Below, in pieces: positions 12,217-24,270 of a stretch of 64,000 bases of DNA. Location of the stretch: NCBI GenBank assembly GCA_000469685.2, contig LS997566.1, positions 40,898,420 to 40,962,419 of the forward strand, read 5' to 3'. Under the pieces are notes generated by a model that searched no databases, was not told where the DNA came from, and was given only the letters and a program-made list of their open reading frames with translations. Each line of letters starts with the position of its first letter. Within the stretch, counting starts at the first letter, position 1. The DNA is from Haemonchus contortus (lineage: Eukaryota > Nematoda > Chromadorea > Rhabditida > Trichostrongylidae). A program made the translations under genes and the position numbers.

Positions 12217-12974
12217 AAAGGTAGAATCGTAGAAGGAACAAGTATCCGTGTGTCTGCATCCAAAGAGGTTATAACTAACCAAGTCCCAGGCTGCATGTGC
12301 TATGAAAATAGCAGTAAAATATTGAATTTCACAAGTGAATACAACCAAAGTTCGACATGTGATCCCTCCAAAGCTCGGTGGATAACACTTCAACGTCCTC
12401 CAACTGGAATTCACCCAGGTTACCGTGACCACATGAAGGTTTGTTGCCCTTCCAAGCATCCCGCATCCCAATTACCCGGGAACAATTGACAGTGGGGAAG
12501 TCACGGCCTTCCTATTACAAATTACCCCCACTTCAGGAATCCACACTATTCCCTATTACTACTCCTGAACAAGTTCGCAGCATGTGGCGGTAAAGGTAAA
12601 CTGAATTTTTTCACAGATCTCTCCAATACTGTCTAACGATAACACAACGAGTCACATGGGATACCCATTCCAATCGTACATCAGCTGCTCCGTATTCATT
12701 CCCGGCTGAAATTGCTGTGGATAACACAGTCACTGACCCAGGACAAACAACAGACGGGTCAAGAAGGAATTTCATGAATTCTAATTATAAAACAGATCAA
12801 ATCCATGAAAAGACAACAACTAAAAGATTCCAAAGCACAAGTTATACCTGCACAAAACTCCTCCAGTTCAGGTATAGCCACCCGTTGACTTACCACGTCG
12901 AAAGGGAAGTGAAAGGACAACTCAGCTGCCATCGGACACACTTCGAATCGGGGCTTTTATTCGAGAAAATGTAG
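12217..12974 (+). CDS. 3' end of an unknown protein, three exons
   Basis: Exons 12217-12438, 12537-12589 and 12617-12974 join in frame. Exon 1 ends at AAG|GTTTGT (phase 0). Exon 2 follows CCCCACTTCAG and ends at CG|GTAAAG (phase 2). Exon 3 follows a strong acceptor (TTTTTTCACAG), stays open for 119 codons and ends in TAG. Exon 1 carries a short cysteine motif (PGCMCYENSS) with NFT and NQSS sequons. Exon 2 reads ESTLFPITTPEQVRSMWR; exon 3 starts with SLQYCLTITQ and has an NRTS sequon. Cysteines plus sequons suggest an extracellular or secreted protein, but I do not recognise the family. The 5' part is not found, and the start of exon 1 (after GGTAG) is uncertain. The last part of exon 3 is low-complexity, so the true stop could differ. 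A recent pseudogene is possible. Confidence 0.5.
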
Positions 12975-13075
12975 CAATTGTCGCAATTTGCATACGAAAC
13001 ACACCAATTTGGGGGGCTGTTTGGGCAAGCTTTCAGCAAAGGGCGGCGTTTTTCTGTCCGCGGGCATATTATGTG

Positions 13076-13115
13076 AATAATAATAATAATAATAATAGCA
13101 ATAATAACAACAACA
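13076..13115. repeat. AAT-type microsatellite
   Basis: About eight AAT units, followed by interrupted AATAACAAC units. Confidence 0.8.
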
Positions 13116-13212
13116 GTAATATCATTATCTCAAGTATTAGAACTTCAGAAGTCTCCTATTGGTGAACGCCGTTCAAATGAAATAGATCGTTACTTTTTCC
13201 TGGTGAGTTCAC

Positions 13213-13247
13213 GGGGGGGGGGGGTGCTTTAGTTCTCCCCCCCCCCC
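13213..13247. repeat. G12-C11 homopolymer hairpin
   Basis: Twelve G (13213-13224), a 12-base spacer, then eleven C (13237-13247). The two runs can pair into a hairpin, and the G run could also form other non-B structures. Confidence 0.8.
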
Positions 13248-13299
13248 TAATATCGAGGATGATAGATAAAGCCTTTAAGGATGTTGATCATCTTTAATT

Positions 13300-13562
13300 A
13301 GAATGCGCCTGTGCATTCGACTTCCATTCAGAATCGTTGTAGCGTTTCGAATGCGTATGTGGTTTATACAATGATTTGCGGTGACCAGCCCATAAAAGTC
13401 CCAGATTTCCCAATGTCAATCACCCACCCGGAAAGATGAAGGCCCGGCTGATCTGATGGGTACCGAACTGAGGCCTGGTTGATTCGGAGGATGCCGACCT
13501 GAGAATTGATCCCAGATCATGTGTCTGACAGTGCATCTTTTGCCACTACACAAGCTCTTCTC
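13300..13562 (-). repeat. SINE-like copy 8
   Basis: Minus-oriented, almost full-length copy: CATTCGACTTCCATTCAGAATCG, TTTGCGGTGACCAGCC, GATGAAGGCC, then a decayed head (GAATTGATCCCAGATCATG ... TTGCCACTACACAAGC). An internal stretch resembling the GGAAGGCTTG block is partly doubled. Confidence 0.7.
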
Positions 13563-13612
13563 AAACGAGGAACAAATAAAAATCTGTAAACCAGTAGTAA
13601 AAATTGTAAAAA

Positions 13613-13838
13613 TGAACCGTAGTAGCGTTTTACATGCGCGTGTGGTCTATACAATGGCCTGTGGTAGGGCCAGCCGATGTGCTAGCCAGCCCTTTTATAC
13701 TCACAGACATTTCCGATGCCAATCACCTAGGCTCAGAATGATGAAGGCCTGTTTGGTCTAGACGAGTGCTATCAGGGAATCGATCCTCGGATCATATGTG
13801 CCTGATAGTGCATCATTTGCCATTACACCACTCATGCC
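13613..13838 (-). repeat. SINE-like copy 9, in tandem with copy 8
   Basis: Same orientation as copy 8 and 50 bp further on: GAACCGTAGTAGCG, TGTGGTAGGGCCAGCCGATG, GAAGGCCTGTTTGGTC and a head ending in TTGCCATTACACCACTCATGCC. The tail is missing, so either the second copy inserted near the first or both were duplicated. Confidence 0.7.
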
Positions 13839-15934
13839 TAGTTGGGGAACAAAAAAAAATAATTGTTAGCATTCTACTACTGTATTGTCCTTGCCAGACG
13901 TATATGTCACTCAAATGCAGGTCCAAAGTCCAATGAACTATTTCTGAGCTACGGAAGTTATCCGTAAATGTCAATAAATGCATTTTCTTGTTTTCCGACC
14001 GTAAACCAGCGAAATTTCTCAGCAATTTTTCCAGTACGCGGATTTAGTGATTTCCATGAAAGGTGTCTCGTTCTACGTACTTTCTACTTCGATGAATTCC
14101 TACCAACAAGTTCTCGTTCTCGCGATATTGCACAAAAACACCCTACCACTGAATATCTAACGAGAAACATGATGGAAACAGATTTTCCTTGAATTCCAGG
14201 ACATCGACGATTTTTTGATCGAAATTCTAGGGTTTTTCAGACAAAACTCATTATTTTTATTCCCTGTAATGAGAGTGCAAGTACATGAAAACCACCAGTA
14301 GAGAAAAAGTCTGTGAAAACGAGCGAATGCTGGGGTTCACGGAAACTATAAATGACATTATCTACAGTAATACAGCCGAAACAGTCGTTTTTGTTGTAAA
14401 AATAAGGAAAATATTTCGGAAAATAAGGTTTTGATAGCAACAATAATAAATTTGAAAACGGGTTTTCCGATTGATAGCCTGCCAAGATAGATTTTTCATG
14501 ACGGTCACCCTGGAACTTAGCACCAATTGGCTGCCCCCCATGATGAATCAATCTGAACGATCTCCTTTTTTGTGGGGATGTCTGCCATCGGTTCGAGGGA
14601 TATCTGATCTGTACCTGATATTGTTGTCATCGCGGCGATGCGTGTCATTGACGGGCATCTTTTCCAAGGGCGAACCGAGAAAACTGTCGACCTGATAACA
14701 GTACAGTTGCTCTGTTCCTATAATCAACTAGATATCATAACGTAAGAAAAAATCAACCAATAATATCGATTGGATGAAAAAATCGATAAAAAACGATTCA
14801 AAACGAGGCAAACGATAGTTCATCAAAGAAAAGAAATGAACGACAAGAATTCGTGACAAGGCTAGGTATAAACTCCCACTTGGAGCCCGTGGATTGTCGT
14901 AGGTCTGTCCACATCCAAAATAAAATCGAAAATCAGCCTAAACAAGGTGGGAATCGAGTAGGACTTTTTGTAACTCAACATTTTTGTGTTAGGTGTTTTC
15001 CACTCTGGCAGATGACCACAGATATACGGCCAATTGCTTATGCAGTACCCTAAAGCGACTAACTGTGTAAGCAGAGCGGAACAAACAACAAAACAGTTTC
15101 CTTATTGTTCCTAAGACTCTGTTAATACGTACCTATAAGAATCTCAATTACGCTAGTCATCGAAGATGGGCCTGACTTTGGACCCTTTTACTGCTTTTTT
15201 CCGAGTCATACTACCAGGGTGGAACAAGCTTTCACACGGAGGGTGGAACATATCAATCGATTGATAGAATTTTTGTAATTTGATACCTGTAACTACTAAT
15301 GTAGACAATGAACTAAACTGTGAGAGGGACGGTTGGGATATGCACATAACTTGTTAGTAATTAAAATCGTGGACTGTCGGCGATGAGCTCGTAAGAGGGA
15401 AAGTTTCCACCCACAAACTCGTAGGTGCCTTCAGCCACCTTCTATTAGGAAAACTAAGCCTTCATAACCTGTTAGCTCTGACCTCAAGAAACTTAGTCGA
15501 CAGGTTAAATTGAGTAATTTTCCTCATATTAATGCCACGAGCTGATAATAAAACGACTGCGATAATAAAAAGTTCGTCTACATGGAGCAAAAAAGAGCCG
15601 TCGTGGTTATTTATGCCACTTCGAGAGATGAGACATCATCAGCACAATGGGGCATCAAAAAGCGATCACAACAATGAATCACTCGAAGCTTCTACGACAT
15701 TAAAAAATAAGTTAATTTGGGATATTCAAATGACAGCACCCATATAAGCTAGCTTCTATAGGTGTCTGTCATAAAAAAAAGTCCCCAGGGACTAAAAATT
15801 GCTACTAATTAATGTAATGCTTCGCGTTTATCGAACAATCCAAAGAATTGTAGTTGAGTTTCGATTTCTCTAAAAAGGCAAGCAATGAACAAATAAGGTC
15901 CTTAAGTGAAATCGTCCTTAGGATAGCACTCCCG
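13839..15934. other. No gene recognised
   Basis: The interval 14237-14700 is open on both strands (longest 104 codons on the minus strand), but I found no start, splice or family signal that decides for either. The remainder is AT-rich intergenic DNA. Confidence 0.3.
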
Positions 15935-16070
15935 GTTCCCGTTCTGGACTGTAGAGGCGCTTTGAGTGCGTCCATAGCCCATCCCATGAATTGCTTCAGC
16001 CGATGTACTACAAGTCAGTGCTCTTACCTTCCCACCCAATTCATAAGCCTGAACTGGAGGGATAAAACGT
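15935..16070 (-). repeat. SINE-like fragment 10
   Basis: Only the body is left: GTAGAGGCGCTTTGAGTGCG, AATTGCTTCAGCCGATGTAC and CAAGTCAGTGCTCTTACCTTCCCA match the middle of the reference copy. Confidence 0.6.
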
Positions 16071-18962
16071 TGCCGAAGCGGGTGTAGGGCAAGCGTATGG
16101 CATCGTGTCACTGCTCAGCGCTTTATTTTGTCTTAAGGTGGCTGAACTATGAACTTCTGTTATCAAGGCTCTGACTCATGGTTGAATTATTTGCTCCACT
16201 TATCACTTTTTATCATTTCTAATTAGAAGGCGTTTCCCGCGAACTTTTCAGAAAACTTAGAAAGTCTCGTGAAGCTATCTCGTGAGATTATGAGTGAGAT
16301 TACTTTTGTTCTGATGAGTGTCCCGAACAGGAATGGGCAGTAACTTCTAAAAGACGAGGGCATGAGTAATCTCTGAGGTTAAAGCAATTCAGCTTCCCCA
16401 TGTGAGTTTAACCTTGCTAGGCGTGTTAGAGGGCGTATACTCCCACTTGAAATAAACAACCAAACAAAAGAAAATGGTAGAAGTGAAAGGAACGAGAATG
16501 TGGTACATCTGTGGAGGAGGAATGCCACATCATGAGCGGGGACGTAGGAGCAGGACGAAATCTAAGAATCCTAGGAAACTTGGAAAACTCGAAGTTTCAT
16601 TCTGATATTTGTCACGCAAACTCTATCGACATCATACCTTTTTTCATAGATTTTCCAATTTGGCATTCAATAATTCATCATAAAACTCGAAGAATAGCTA
16701 ATCTGCGAGCTTGCAAGGTGATCCCAACGGTCGTCAAAGAAGGATTAATGATCAGAAAACTGAGCAAAAGTTGTTTTGTTTACAGCGACTTTGATTTGAT
16801 AAAAGAGAAAAAATAAAAAAGACTGGAAAGAGAGGACAACGAATCAATGTAGAGGTGGAGAAGTCGTGGCTATGTTGGGACAAAAAAATTAACTCAAATC
16901 AGCTGCTGATATGAATAGAATCGAATCTGCCATATGAAACGGAAGGTTTCAAGAAAGCCCAAGGGAATCGAAGAAGTAATGTCACCTTATTGCTTCCTAG
17001 GACTTGCCAAGTAACGCCAACCATGAGGAAATGCCCCTGTAGTGTAACCACCCTCAAAGAGGCCTAAGGAGGTGGGGCTAGCTATAGCCAAAATACATCA
17101 TTGCACTTTATACCCACATGACCGTTGATTCGGTGATCCACATGAACGTTCCCAACCACCTGGCAACCTTCTTTGAAGAAGACCATACCAGCATGGTCAC
17201 AGTATTCTGAAACAAGGCTCAGCTACTTGCAGGTGGTGTTTCGTCGAGGTAACTCTATTTATAGCCTCCTCCAATACCTTCCCGGTAGCCTTTCGTGCAG
17301 AACCCGGCCTTCGCAACACAGATTTTCAGTTGGCGTGCCAAACTCCTCCATCCGACAGCGTTTCTTTGCTTCTAGGCACTTGCACGCACGCATCATTCCC
17401 TGACGACAGAAATTCTTCGAAATCCTTCCTTCCTGATCATTCCATATATGGGTGGATCGCCTAAGACAGGAATACTGCAAATGACTTATGAACTGGAATA
17501 TCGTAATAATCGTATAGGACCTCACAAGAAGATTTCTATGACGTCCTGTCAGAATGTCTTTCGGTTTTATAACAGAATCGTATCGATTCATGGATTGATA
17601 TTCCACTATTAGGCCTTGACCATAGGGAAAGGGATCAGGCTAGAGTCGAGTTTTAGTGATGAAGGACAACACCGAGTCAGCAGAGGTGGTAAATATCCAT
17701 ATCAGGCAACTCTTGATGCCTCACTGAAGTGATTGCAGTAACTTCTATACCCACTACAGCTACCCTCAGCTCTCTAGTCACATCCTGCTAGTTCGGAAAG
17801 TGCCTTCAAAATCTGAAAGCTGCGTTGTAGTCGAGCCAATCGGAATCCCAGTCAGACCGGCTTTTATCTTGGATACCATTCGAGAACATCACCCAATTCA
17901 CTTCTCGCTAACTGAGAAAGCTCTAGCCGGTTTTGTACTGTCTGTATTTCTTCGTCAGCTGAAAATTAGCTTTGCAGAACGGATACTATGGCAATTTAAA
18001 GGTGAGTTTTGATGTCGCAGTAATCCGAAATGCTAGGATTCCATCTAATGATCTTTGACTCTCTCAAGAAAGTTATTCGACCGGTAGACTGATAACCGCA
18101 AGTACCTAAGGTCAGCAGCTGTACCCAGTCGTAGCACTTCAGCGCGGAAAACTGAAAGTCTGGGGATCATTAGATCAACTACTGGGAACAAAGCGGATCG
18201 ACGAGCAGCAATTTCAGGGATTGCATCAGAATGGTTTCAAAAGAGACTTAGCCGATGAACACACTCCGAGTGCTGAGTAGAGATCAGCAAGAAGAAGTTT
18301 TCAAATGAGGTTTTCGGGGGAGCTGGAGGAAGGAATCTGCATATTGGGACAAGATATAACTAGGTGACCCAAAGAGAAAGTGGCAAACGGGAGCAAGGAG
18401 TGGGCTGAGGAGCCAGAAGGAATCAGAAGAGATGCACCAAAAACCATTTGGAGGACACCCGCTACCACTTATGCCAACCAACGTGATCTATGCGATGAAT
18501 CATGTTCCAATCTCCCATCCACTTGCAATGAGCATGTCCGGGATTTTTCTCGATGACGGTGAACAAATATGAATTGTCCTAATACGGTGGTCATTTAAGT
18601 CCTGTTCATGAAGCTATCAGCTGACGAAGCCGGCGGGCTATGGGTGACTGGGCGCGACATGTCCTCGTCGCACGCGAATTTGACGCTCCGGTTTTGGGCT
18701 TGCATTTGTCGTCGTCATTGTTTCATTGTCCATTGATGCATAGCTCGTAATTGCCACGCAAACACGTGCATAGCGTCGCCATGTCCGCTTTCGAGGAATT
18801 TGTGGATATGTATGTATCCCCCGTAGTCCGTCCGGATCTTCGGCCCCACCCACACCTGTCTCTGACCGACGTCAATTGCCCAGTTCTCGTTCTCCTTAGC
18901 ATCCCCACTGATCCGTTCAGAGAAACCTTTCACTGATCGCCGACTCCCTCTGCGCTACTACT
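16071..18962. other. No gene recognised; GC-rich patch before 18963
   Basis: No assignable exon. Segments 16511-16816 (+) and 17259-17606 (-) are open but unrecognised and lack matching splice signals. From about 18610 to 18950 base composition turns CpG-rich, with all three minus frames and one plus frame open. This patch lies just upstream of the small secreted-protein gene at 18963 and could be its promoter region or an unnamed repeat. Confidence 0.3.
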
Positions 18963-19354
18963 ATGATGTACATCACATTACTGCTAGTCGTACTCCTACC
19001 GTATGCAATTGCAGGTTAGTAAATTAGCATTTGAGCTCATTACTTTCACGTTCCTCAAGTTTAGACACTTAGACTCTTTTAAATTATATTATACTTAACT
19101 TGTTTGTATATCGAGAGGGTAATGAAAATCACCTTATTGAAAGTTATCAAATTCTTGCGGAACTCCGTGCTCATTATTATCATCCTGAGATCGGAAAAGT
19201 TGATGACTGCTTCCCCAGACAGTAAGAACCTTGATTCCGGAATATTTCACGACTACTTTTCGCGTGTACTTTAGGAAGTTATAGTTTCCTGCCACGAACA
19301 AGTTTCAGGAGCCCACAGCTCTCGAATGTGACTTACTTCCAGATCAGCCTGTAA
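18963..19354 (+). CDS. Small secreted protein, three exons, 67 aa (predicted)
   Basis: Exon 1 (18963-19014) encodes MMYITLLLVVLLPYAIA, a textbook signal peptide, and ends at G|GTTAGT in phase 1. Exon 2 (19116-19221) follows a weaker acceptor (TATATCGAG), stays open (GNENHLIESYQILAEL... VDDCFPR) and ends at CA|GTAAGA. Exon 3 (19309-19354) follows AAGTTTCAG and ends SNVTYFQISL-stop with one N-glycosylation sequon. All phases agree. The mature peptide would be about 50 residues with a single cysteine, and I do not recognise it. The weakest point is the first acceptor; another boundary there would change the junction. Confidence 0.45.
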
Positions 19355-22300
19355 AGCGTGAGACCTCAAAGGGAACCTCCACAGATTCTTGCCCTCCCCA
19401 ATGAGGCCTGAATTCATGTGAATGCTTTTGGGGAGGGGGAGGATTCGGCTGTCCTGCATAAGGGGACCCAAAAATGCGTTCTGATGGCCTGGCTGATGGT
19501 GGAGGTGTTAGATGTCAATGCTCCGCCTTTGCCTAAGCCTAGACTCATATAAGTTTGGGGCGTAATGGACAAGAAGGGACAGACCTGCTACAGAACTACA
19601 GACGGTGGTCACCTAGGGAAAGGGGAAAGGGAGAAAAACTTGAACCTCTGGTAAACCTAATAGAAGCGCATTCAGCACCGAGCCACTTACATCGCATTGC
19701 AGCTAACTTGATATTCTTTGGGTCAACTCTCACTCCAGGACAATAAATAATCAGTACTGGCAAATACTCTAAAAAACATTATAAACTACCGAAAATTAGT
19801 AAACATCACTACCGATCCCTCGAGTAGATACTCTTCCCTCACCCCTTGATGTCCAAAATCAGGGAACCATTTTGAAGTGTTTACGATGTGTTGACTTTTG
19901 CAAATGTTTTGGCCATCCCGAACAATGTTTAGCAGCAATTAGGCAGCGTTAAGGGACTGGAAATCTCGTTATAGCGGGAGGATAAAACGATCTTGTAACC
20001 TTGATTAACGAAGTTTTGGCTTAAGCCTAAGGCTCTTTCCCTCTCATTTAGGGTATTCTTTTGGCAATCAAATTGAAGGGAGTCCTAAGTAGGCTTTCAC
20101 CATTACCTACTCGATTACTTAATTACCTGACAAAAAGTAAACCATGCTCATAGTTCTTCCACTGGTACATGGACTGCTATATTCCGATCAAAAGTAGGGA
20201 AAATCAGTTGGCAAGGGACAATGACAGATCCGGATCGAAGTGAAACCTGCAACCCTGAAAGGATTTCTCTGAACTATGTCAATGGCTCCTAAAAAGCGGT
20301 TTCCGGTGGGTCATCACAACTGGTTCCATTTGGCGCAATGCTAATTTCAAGACGGACGCATTGTTCCTTTAAGAGCATTCCAGCAAAGATTCCCCTTCCC
20401 ATTCGCTCTCTATACAGGTTAATATGAAGATTGCAACATACGTTCCGCCCATGAAGATTGCGTCAATGCCTGTTCAATTCCCAAGGAGGACCTAGGAAAC
20501 CCATTGAGCGACCCTGGAACTGTGAGACACGATAGCTCGCGACAAAGTATTGGCTACAAGCCCAGTTGCTACGGTCATTTATCTCTTTGTGCTGGTCAGA
20601 TGACGGTATTCCTGGATGGGACTATAAAACCCTGATTCTTGCGTCGTCTGACCCCTTACTTCATCCTATTCAAGCGCCCGTTCGTTTCTGTCTGGCTGCC
20701 GAACGCATGGGGCACTCTTGAATGGGTCCAATTAACGCCGGTTTATTTTATCCCTATGGTCATGGTAATTCTTGGAATCTGTAAATCGACCCAGAGCGTC
20801 AAGGGTGATACAGGTGCAACAGGAACAGTGAAATAGACAGAAATGAGTAAGAGTAACGAAGTGGATGGCTGAACTGAGCAGACACAAAATGGGAGTGTGT
20901 CTGACATATCTTCGACGCTTCTCATTCTTTCTCTCACAAACTTCTCTACTCACTCATATGGACACACCCATACTGCGGCTAGGCCACGAATGTACCTAAT
21001 TATATCTGAGAAAGACAGCGTCGCCCGGCGACATCTTCTGAGTTAGTCATGATTTGAAGTGAAGCAGATAATGTGCTCAAAGGCAGCCTAACGGCATGCC
21101 ATCACTGAAGACATGAGGAAATATAATAAAAGCCTTCTAAATTAGCTGGTAGTTGCGGTCAAACAATGGAGCGTAGTGCCAAATACTTTCGCTAGAGCTT
21201 CGCTAGATCCCTGATTAGTACTTGCTCAGACCTACCATACCTCCTTACCCATGGTTAATTGTTAACGAACCAGCCTGGGAGGACAGATACGCTGTCTCAC
21301 ACGTCGGCTATTTGGTATGAGAGATTGTAAGGGAAAATCAAGCTTCAAAAGGCACAGGGGTTCTAAAGGGTGGTCTATGGGTGCATCTGGAATGAGAGGT
21401 TCTTGAGTGAATCAAGCGAGTGACCGTAATGAGTAGCTCCCAGACAAACAGATCTCTAGCACGCTGCTTTTTCTTAAAAGAATTAATCTTTTGGTCATCG
21501 AGAATTGTTGAAGGGGGGAATCGGGAATTACCGAAGGCTGCGGGTCAGGTAGCTGGGTCCACATCCAGGATCAGTGAAGAGCAGATAATTGAATTCTTTG
21601 TTATGCACCGTTTTTCAAAAATCACTTTCAAAAATCTGAACCGCTGCTAAAGAAATTCCCGTCAGAATAATGATTACGTCATATAATGCATATCAACCTC
21701 GATATCATTTTTACACTTTATATTGGTACATGGCGCCTCCGAGGCCTGCAAATTGCAAAATCCCTCTCATTTCATATCATGCTTTGCATAACCAATCACC
21801 AGCGAGCATAGAGTAGCACTAAAAGGATGTGCTGTGATAAATAAGTAATAAATAATGGGATAATAAATTAATTAAGGCCATTAAGCGTCTTGCTGCTCAA
21901 CACAATCAAATATGTGAGAATATTACCTTCATCAGATGTACTTCATGGAACACTTCAATTGGTGGTGAAAATGAAAACGAAAATTCAGCCTACGGCATTT
22001 ATTTCTATTCAAAATTCGAACTAAAAATGATAATTATAGGGAATGAGGAGAAAGAAATTGAAAGCTCCTCTGAATAATGATTTCGAGACTATTCCGATTA
22101 CTCTATACAGGGTGGTTGGCAAACAAAGGCCTGGAAGAGTTGGTCGGCTAAGACGGAGCAACATTTCTTAAGCTATGAGAGTCTAGACAAGCTTCACAGC
22201 ACTCTAACTTCGAGCTTTTTCTCTCTAGAAGATGAATTAGAAGTGCCATCACGGCTAATAACTGGCCTATAGCGAAAAAGCTCTCCACCAGGAGTATCCG

Positions 22301-22357
22301 AACCCATATCTATGCTTTCTGGACATCCTGCATGTTCATTACGCTACTGTAAACTTG
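19355..22357. other. No gene recognised
   Basis: Intergenic-type DNA. ORFs at 19555-19746, 20639-20836 and 21420-21650 start at non-ATG codons or lack any supporting signal. No repeat with a second copy in the window was noticed. Confidence 0.35.
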
Positions 22358-22605
22358 GGGTAAGGTGGTGTAATGGCAAGTAGTGCGCACTATCACACGC
22401 ATGGTCAAGTAATCGAGTCCAGGATTGATGTTCACCGGGGCATTTTATCACATCGCAGTCGTTCACTGGTACTAGACCCGTCTGGGAGGATCCACACACC
22501 GATTTGCATCAGTTGGACACTGCAAGTCATTGTCTAGCCCAAGTACCCATCCAGGGGTGCTACAGCGATTCTGAATGTTAGCCACATGCGGGGCGCATTC
22601 CAAAA
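22358..22605 (+). repeat. SINE-like copy 11, head preserved
   Basis: Plus-oriented full copy. The A-box-like GGTGGTGTAATGGCAAG is followed by a CACTATCACACGCATGGTC linker close to copy 7 and a slightly mutated B box (TAATCGAGTCC). The body (GTCTGGGAGGAT, CTGCAAGTCATTGTCTAG) and GCGGGGCGCATTCC tail are present. Confidence 0.8.
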
Positions 22606-23305
22606 AACGAAGATGATCATTGTCACAAAGCTTCATGCTCATCCTTTAACACTGATAACCTATGGGGCCTCCCGCACCTTCCACTGATTTAGTTACTGCA
22701 GCTTCACTCCCACATGAGAAAAGCTTATAATAGCCGGCGAGAATCAATTTCCAATGAAACTCACGGCATTAAACAAATGCCAGTGGTAATTCATAGACGT
22801 ATTCTCCGAAATAAATGGTGTTCCTGACAAAAAATGCAAATTGTTAGAAAAGGTCATGTGCAGCCTGCGTAAAAGACGTGTGAAAAGTAAAAGGGTGACT
22901 GGTAAGGGCAACTTAGTCAGGGAAGGCGACAGTGGAAAGGGCAGGTGAAGCAAACAGCGGTAACGGAAGGCCACATGCAAGTATGTAATGCAAATCAAAA
23001 GGGTACATTAAGCAGTCAGCTCCGGAGTTCGATTCGTCCTTTCAGGACTGATCAAACCGGAGTTAACACCTTCAGAGGGGGAAAGTGCTTAATCAAGATG
23101 ATATTCAAGATTCGTTTTGTTTTTGATTTTCGATCCTCAAAAGTTGGTCTTTCCTTGACAATTTTCAAATTTTGGACACATGACGAGAGCATGGCTCACT
23201 CAGGCTTCACATGCCAAAAACATAAATATCAGACTTGATCTGGCAGATTTTGTTTTTAAAAAGGTTATGGGAGAAATAGGGGTAGCATCAAAAGCTGTTT
23301 CCACT
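22606..23305. other. No gene recognised
   Basis: Unassigned DNA between a SINE copy and a possible minus-strand exon. The open segment 22945-23238 lacks an ATG start and splice support. Confidence 0.35.
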
Positions 23306-23449
23306 TCAACCCAGTAAAGAAGTGGATGTGTTGAATCCGCTATGTGGTCTAGTGCTGGTAGAGCTCGTATCGGAAATGTAACCGCCAGCATTTGCCGTTT
23401 CTTTTGAGATACGCCAAGCACGTCGCTTTACTCTAAGCTGTGATAGCAT
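23306..23449 (-). CDS. Possible last exon, basic and Ser/Thr-rich C-terminus
   Basis: On the minus strand an acceptor (GGATACTTCAG) is followed by 47 open codons and a stop. The sequence opens with a basic stretch (LRVKRRAWRISKE) and ends with a Ser/Thr-rich tail (SDTSSTSTRP ... NTSTSLLG). This pattern is common in cytoplasmic tails of seven-helix receptors, but no transmembrane exon was found upstream (higher coordinates), so that idea is only a guess. The exon could also be a pseudogene piece. Confidence 0.3.
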   Translation of the reverse strand: MLSQLRVKRRAWRISKETANAGGYISDTSSTSTRPHSGFNTSTSLLG

Positions 23450-24021
23450 CTGAAGTATCCTTTTTGTAAGTTGTGTAAGCTGTTGAAGCGAGCTGGACCA
23501 GCAATTTCCCAAGACTTTCCATCCCCCAGCAAATATGGTAGCAGTTCACTTCGTGGTGAGGTGATACTCGGTTGACGCGGTTCGAACAACCAAAAGATCG
23601 GCATTGGTGGGTTCGCTACCAGAAACTTATAATTATTGATAATCACAGGTAAAATTTGAGATTTTTGATGCCTAGTGTAGGTTTACATGACCAATTACCT
23701 CTAATGATAGCCCAAGGGCACTCAGCAATTCTCTCTAAAGAGTTGTTCTATGAAACGAACAAAGGGAAAATTATTACGTGGGAATTCCGAAGAATAAAGG
23801 TTAAATCATGAGCTACCAAGAATATTAGCATCGCCCAACGCATAGTCAAGCTCCAAAAGGAAAAAAAACGTAAGGGAAGGGAACTTTTGTGAGGAAAAGG
23901 TCGAAGGTAATGAGGGAAAGGGCTCGTAGATTAGCTACTCTCCCCTTTCTAGACTGGAACAGGCAGCAACAATACCAGTCTTTATTGATAAGGGCGATTT
24001 CTGACGACCCAATCTACTTGT

Positions 24022-24270
24022 GGAATGCGCCACAGCATTCAATTTTCGTTCGAAAATGTAGTCCTGATTGAATGCGTATGTGGCCTACACAATGACTTGG
24101 CCAGCCTACATACAAGTCACTGCTGTTACCAACCCGAAAGAGTCCGTTACGGATTAGCCGGAACAGGACGAATGGAAGGCTTAGTTGCACTAGTTGTTAT
24201 AAGTACTCGAATTGATCCCCAGACCATGGGTGTATGGTAGGTCCTCACTAGCCATTACACTACCTACATG
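24022..24270 (-). repeat. SINE-like copy 12
   Basis: Minus-oriented nearly full copy: GAATGCGTATGTGGCCTACACAATGACTTGGCCAGCC, GGAAGGCTTAGTTG, a mutated B box (CTCGAATTGATCC) and a head ending CTAGCCATTACACTACC. Confidence 0.75.
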
